From positions 94,001-105,000 of the forward strand of contig MCFG01000001.1 in NCBI GenBank assembly GCA_002104895.1: a DNA stretch of 11,000 nucleotides, read 5' to 3'. The notes under the pieces are model-generated. The model saw only the letters and a program-made list of their open reading frames with translations, was not told where the DNA came from and ran no database searches. Position 1 is the first letter of the stretch. Every line of letters begins with the position of its first letter. Origin of the DNA: Anaeromyces robustus (Eukaryota > Neocallimastigomycota > Neocallimastigomycetes > Neocallimastigales > Neocallimastigaceae). A program made the translations under genes and the position numbers. Positions 8,284-11,000 of this stretch are shown piece after piece.

Positions 8284-8325
8284 TGTTTTGGTTTTATATA
8301 TTTACGATATATAAAACCAAAACAA
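8283..8325. repeat. 19-bp perfect hairpin abutting the element's right end
   Basis: The arm TTGTTTTGGTTTTATATAT at 8283-8301 is exactly inverted at 8307-8325 around the loop TTACG. It begins where the outer right terminal repeat stops. Confidence 0.9.
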
Positions 8326-8439
8326 AAAAATTAAAAACTATATAAATAGTATATTCCTCTTAATATTTTTTAAACAAAAATAAAAAAAAATTTTTGTAAA
8401 TAGATATAAATAATTATTAAATAATACCAACTTCAAAAA

Positions 8440-8783
8440 TTTTGTATAATATATAAATAAATAAATAAATAAATATATAACTAAATAATAACTAAATAAA
8501 TAAGTAAATAAAATAAAATAATAATAAAATAAAAATAAAAACAAAATAAAAATAACAATAAAATAAAATAAAATAAAAATAAAAATAAAATAGAAATAAA
8601 ATAAAATAAAATTATAATAAAATTATAATAAAATAAAATAAAAATAAAATAAAAATAAAATAAAGTAAAATATTATTGTAAATTAATAAAAAATATTTTG
8701 TAAATATATTAATAATATAAATAAATTATTATTTAATAATATCAACAATAAAATTTTGTTTATTGAATAAATAAAGAAAAAAA
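8440..8783 (+). promoter_or_regulatory. A-rich upstream region of the secreted-protein gene
   Basis: About 340 bp before the start codon holds simple AAAT and AAAATA-type repeats (about 8453-8680), then AT-rich DNA with a 7-bp-arm hairpin (CAATAAA at 8746-8752, TTTATTG at 8759-8765), then the A-rich leader AAAGAAAAAAAATG. The leader gives a favourable eukaryotic start context with A at -3. The promoter must lie here if the gene is transcribed on its own. No individual TATA box can be singled out because TATA-like strings occur everywhere in this window. Confidence 0.45.
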
Positions 8784-10820
8784 ATGAAATTTATAATAAC
8801 ATTATTATGTGCTCTTATAACACTTATTGGATTAGTTATTACTGAACCTATAAGTATAAGTGAATATACAAAAGAATTATTTTCAGTACATTTAATCGAA
8901 ACCAAAAAATATAATGTCAATGGAAATACTTGTAATATTGAAATGATATATATTGAAGGTACTTGTGATGGTGATTATTTCAATGGTGAACTTATCTTTA
9001 AAGATAGTAGTACTGTTATTAAAAGATTTAAGGATGGAAAGATTGAATTAACATCAAGATATTATATTAATGGTACAGATAATGAAAGTAATGCTGGTCA
9101 TTTACATATTGAAGATAATCTTTTAGGTTTTGATGACAATGAACAACTAATTGTTGTTCCAACTATTATTACTGATATTGAAAGCTTAGCATGGCTTCAA
9201 ACTGCAGATATTATTGGTATTGTTGAAAAAACAGATAATGGAGATATTATTCATTATATGTGGAATGAAAATAATGCTACAAAAAAATCTTATCCAGTTA
9301 CTAAAATACCAGATGAAACTAAAAATTATACTAAAAATATTTTAACTGTTGATGTTGTTCCAGGTGGTTTAGGTTTTGAAACTATTCAAGGTGTTGAAGG
9401 TACTTTTGCTGGAAAATTTGGTTTTACTTGTTTTGTTAATACTACCCAATTTCAAGGTGAAGGTGTTGATTATTTTGTTGATACTAGACATAGTTTCCCT
9501 GGTCAAATACAAGCATTATCAGCTCGTTATATAATTGAAGGTATTGATGATGAAGGTAATAAAATGAAGATTTATATTGAAAATAATGGAGTTGATGAAA
9601 CTGGATATAATGATAATGTTAGAACTGAACCTTTAATTATTACAGATAATCCAAAATGGGCATGGATTGAAACAGCTCCACTTCATGGTAATATGACTAT
9701 GGAAGATAGTATTCAAATTTTATTCTGGACTGTTGAAGGTGCTAATCAAATTCAACAACAAGAACTTCCAATAGACTCTGAAATTAAAGAATCTCCCGAA
9801 ATTAAGGAAGCCTTAGAACTTCCAGAAGAACCAGTAGTTACAATTGATACAGAGCTTTCAACTGCTGAAGAAAGTGAATTTTCAACTGATGAAGAAATTG
9901 AAAATATTAGTCCAGTTAATACAAATGAATATACAGAAGAAATTTTTACAGTAAATTTGATTGAAACTCAAAAATATAATGTTAATGGTAGTACTTGTGA
10001 TGTTGAAATGATATATATTGATGGTACTTGTGGTGGTGAATATTTCAATGGTGAACTTATTTTCAAAGACAGTAGTAATGTTATTAAAAGATTTAAAAAT
10101 GGAAAGATTGAATTAACATCAAGATATTATATTAATGGTACAGATAATGAAAATAATGCTGGTCATTTACATATTGAAGATAATTATTTAGGTTTTGATA
10201 ACAATGAACAACTAATTGTTGTTCCAACTATTATTACTGATATTGAAAATTTAGCATGGCTTCAAACTGCTGATATTATTGGTATTGTTGAAGAAATAGA
10301 TGTAGGAAAAGTTATTCATTACATGTGGAATGAAAATAATACAACAAAAAAACCTTATCCAGTTACTAAAATACCAGATGAAACTAAAAATTACACTAAA
10401 AATATTTTAACTGTTGATGTTGTTCCAGGTGGTTTAGGTTTTGAAACTATTCAAGGTGTTGAAGGTACTTTTGCTGGAAAATTTGGTTTTACTTGTTTTG
10501 TTAATACTACCCAATTTCAAGGTGAAGGTGTTGATTATTTTGTTGATACTAGACATAGTTTCCCTGGTCAAATACAAGCATTATCAGCTCGTTATATAAT
10601 TGAAGGTATTGATGATGAAGGTAATAAAATGAAGATTTATATTGAAAATAATGGAGTTGATGAAACTGGATATAATGATAATGTTAGAACTGAACCTTTA
10701 ATTATTACAGATAATCCAAAATGGGCATGGATTGAAACAGCTCCACTTCATGGTAATATGACTATGGAAGATAGTATTCAAATTTTATTCTGGACTGTTG
10801 AAGGTGCTGATCATAATTAA
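8784..10820 (+). CDS. Predicted secreted protein with four tandem DUF3237-like domains
   Basis: This is the only convincing gene, 678 residues and uninterrupted. Residues 1-20 are a signal peptide (Lys at position 2, then a hydrophobic run ending ...GLVIT), so the product is probably exported or cell-wall associated. Four related domains follow: D1 about 28-165, D2 about 182-319, D3 about 383-519, D4 about 538-675. Each has a G-T-rich segment, an [SA]RYxI-x-G-x-D core, a hydrophobic-alternating strand ending in E-[DN]-N, and a late [LI]AW[LI]-[QE]-T or WAWIET motif, a pattern recalled from DUF3237 domains. An acidic Glu/Ser/Thr/Pro linker (321-380) separates the two units. Cysteine pairs C50/C61 and C405/C416 could form disulfides. 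About a dozen N-x-S/T sequons are visible (e.g. N96, N164, N181, N219, N303, N519). No dockerin, carbohydrate-binding module, transmembrane segment or GPI-type tail is seen. The first ATG is chosen because it alone gives a signal peptide and has A at -3. Biochemical function is unknown. The DUF3237 call is by pattern memory and moderate; that the gene is real is near certain. Confidence 0.9.
   Translation: MKFIITLLCALITLIGLVITEPISISEYTKELFSVHLIETKKYNVNGNTCNIEMIYIEGTCDGDYFNGELIFKDSSTVIKRFKDGKIELTSRYYINGTDNESNAGHLHIEDNLLGFDDNEQLIVVPTIITDIESLAWLQTADIIGIVEKTDNGDIIHYMWNENNATKKSYPVTKIPDETKNYTKNILTVDVVPGGLGFETIQGVEGTFAGKFGFTCFVNTTQFQGEGVDYFVDTRHSFPGQIQALSARYIIEGIDDEGNKMKIYIENNGVDETGYNDNVRTEPLIITDNPKWAWIETAPLHGNMTMEDSIQILFWTVEGANQIQQQELPIDSEIKESPEIKEALELPEEPVVTIDTELSTAEESEFSTDEEIENISPVNTNEYTEEIFTVNLIETQKYNVNGSTCDVEMIYIDGTCGGEYFNGELIFKDSSNVIKRFKNGKIELTSRYYINGTDNENNAGHLHIEDNYLGFDNNEQLIVVPTIITDIENLAWLQTADIIGIVEEIDVGKVIHYMWNENNTTKKPYPVTKIPDETKNYTKNILTVDVVPGGLGFETIQGVEGTFAGKFGFTCFVNTTQFQGEGVDYFVDTRHSFPGQIQALSARYIIEGIDDEGNKMKIYIENNGVDETGYNDNVRTEPLIITDNPKWAWIETAPLHGNMTMEDSIQILFWTVEGADHN
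8862..9743 (+). repeat. Intragenic repeat unit 1 (domains D1-D2, residues 27-320)
   Basis: This is the first of two 882-bp coding units, with its partner exactly 1065 bp (355 codons) downstream and no indels between them. The D1 part differs from D3 at about 24 of 143 residues, mostly by nonsynonymous changes. The D2 part (residues 171-320, bases 9294-9743) is identical in protein to its partner and differs in DNA only at the codon for Tyr182 (TAT here, TAC in the partner). Confidence 0.95.
9927..10808 (+). repeat. Intragenic repeat unit 2 (domains D3-D4, residues 382-675)
   Basis: This is the second 882-bp unit of the secreted-protein gene. It ends three codons before the stop, so the protein terminates almost directly after D4. 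Bases 10359-10808 match 9294-9743 at 449 of 450 positions by eye. The first half, D3, is the diverged part. Such asymmetry points to recent gene conversion or unequal exchange over the D2/D4 half only. Confidence 0.95.
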
Positions 10821-11000
10821 AACAATAATTAAAAACAGAATTAAAAAGAAAAAAAAAATCAGTATATTTTAGAAGATGAAAATTTAAATTTATCATTTTT
10901 TTTATATATATATTTCACTAAAGAATTATTATTAATACCAGTTATATTAATAATAATTATAAATATTTAATAATTATTTATTATTATTGAAAAAAAAAGA
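10821..11000 (+). other. 3' flank of the secreted-protein gene
   Basis: This is AT-rich sequence after the TAA stop with several A-runs and T-runs. It presumably contains the 3' untranslated region and polyadenylation signals, but no canonical AATAAA was found close to the stop. No further coding sequence is seen before the window ends. Confidence 0.4.

Noticed and set aside
8338-8544. 68-codon open frame on the minus strand
   Set aside because: It is a Phe/Tyr/Leu-rich reading of AAAT-type simple repeat.
8729-8920. 63-codon open frame antisense to the gene start
   Set aside because: It overlaps the signal-peptide end of the real gene on the opposite strand and is a shadow of it.
8784-10820. 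Possible plant-cell-wall enzyme or cellulosome component
   Set aside because: No dockerin cysteine pattern, carbohydrate-binding module or glycoside hydrolase motif is present in the protein.

Overview
The window is extremely AT-rich eukaryotic DNA: by eye well over 80% A+T, and higher in many intergenic stretches. It is full of poly-A/T runs, TTA-type microsatellites, minisatellites and inverted repeats. It carries one intact, intronless gene at the right end. That gene has A/T-ending codons, an A-rich eukaryotic-type start context, a secretory signal peptide and many N-glycosylation sequons. This combination best fits an AT-extreme fungus such as an anaerobic gut fungus (Neocallimastigomycota). 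A Dictyostelium-like or other AT-rich protist is not excluded. The assignment is inference; no phylogenetic marker is present.

Layout. 1-250: AT-rich DNA with one copy of a short dispersed repeat. 250-870: a 10-bp TTA-type minisatellite grading into irregular TTA/TTTA microsatellite. 1061-1480: an island of about 40-48% GC in otherwise 10-15% GC DNA, probably a solo LTR-like insertion or a structured RNA. 1567-2067: a roughly 200-bp unit duplicated in tandem, ending in a hairpin followed by T-runs. 2404-2960 (minus): a decayed coding region with frameshifts and stops. 3024-3233: a lysine-rich open frame without a start codon. 3240-5230: AT desert with a 26-bp palindrome and a 15-bp inverted repeat. 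5234-5416: a small GC-elevated patch that is both an open frame and two adjacent hairpins. 5502-5619: a 118-bp MITE-like foldback element. 6438-8283: a transposon-like composite with terminal inverted repeats built of 15-bp units, a 45-bp minisatellite, a compound palindrome and a subterminal zone rich in GCC/GGC motifs. 8283-8325: a 19-bp-arm hairpin at its right edge. 8440-8690: an A-rich simple repeat upstream of the gene. 8784-10820: the gene.

The gene encodes a predicted secreted 678-residue protein made of two copies of a 294-residue unit joined by an acidic linker. Each unit holds two related beta-rich domains resembling DUF3237, so there are four domains in all. The second half of each unit is nearly identical between copies at the DNA level (one synonymous difference in 450 bp). 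The first half has diverged to about 83% protein identity. There is no neighbouring gene to suggest a pathway. The rest of the window is best read as a graveyard of repeats, foldback elements and gene relics.
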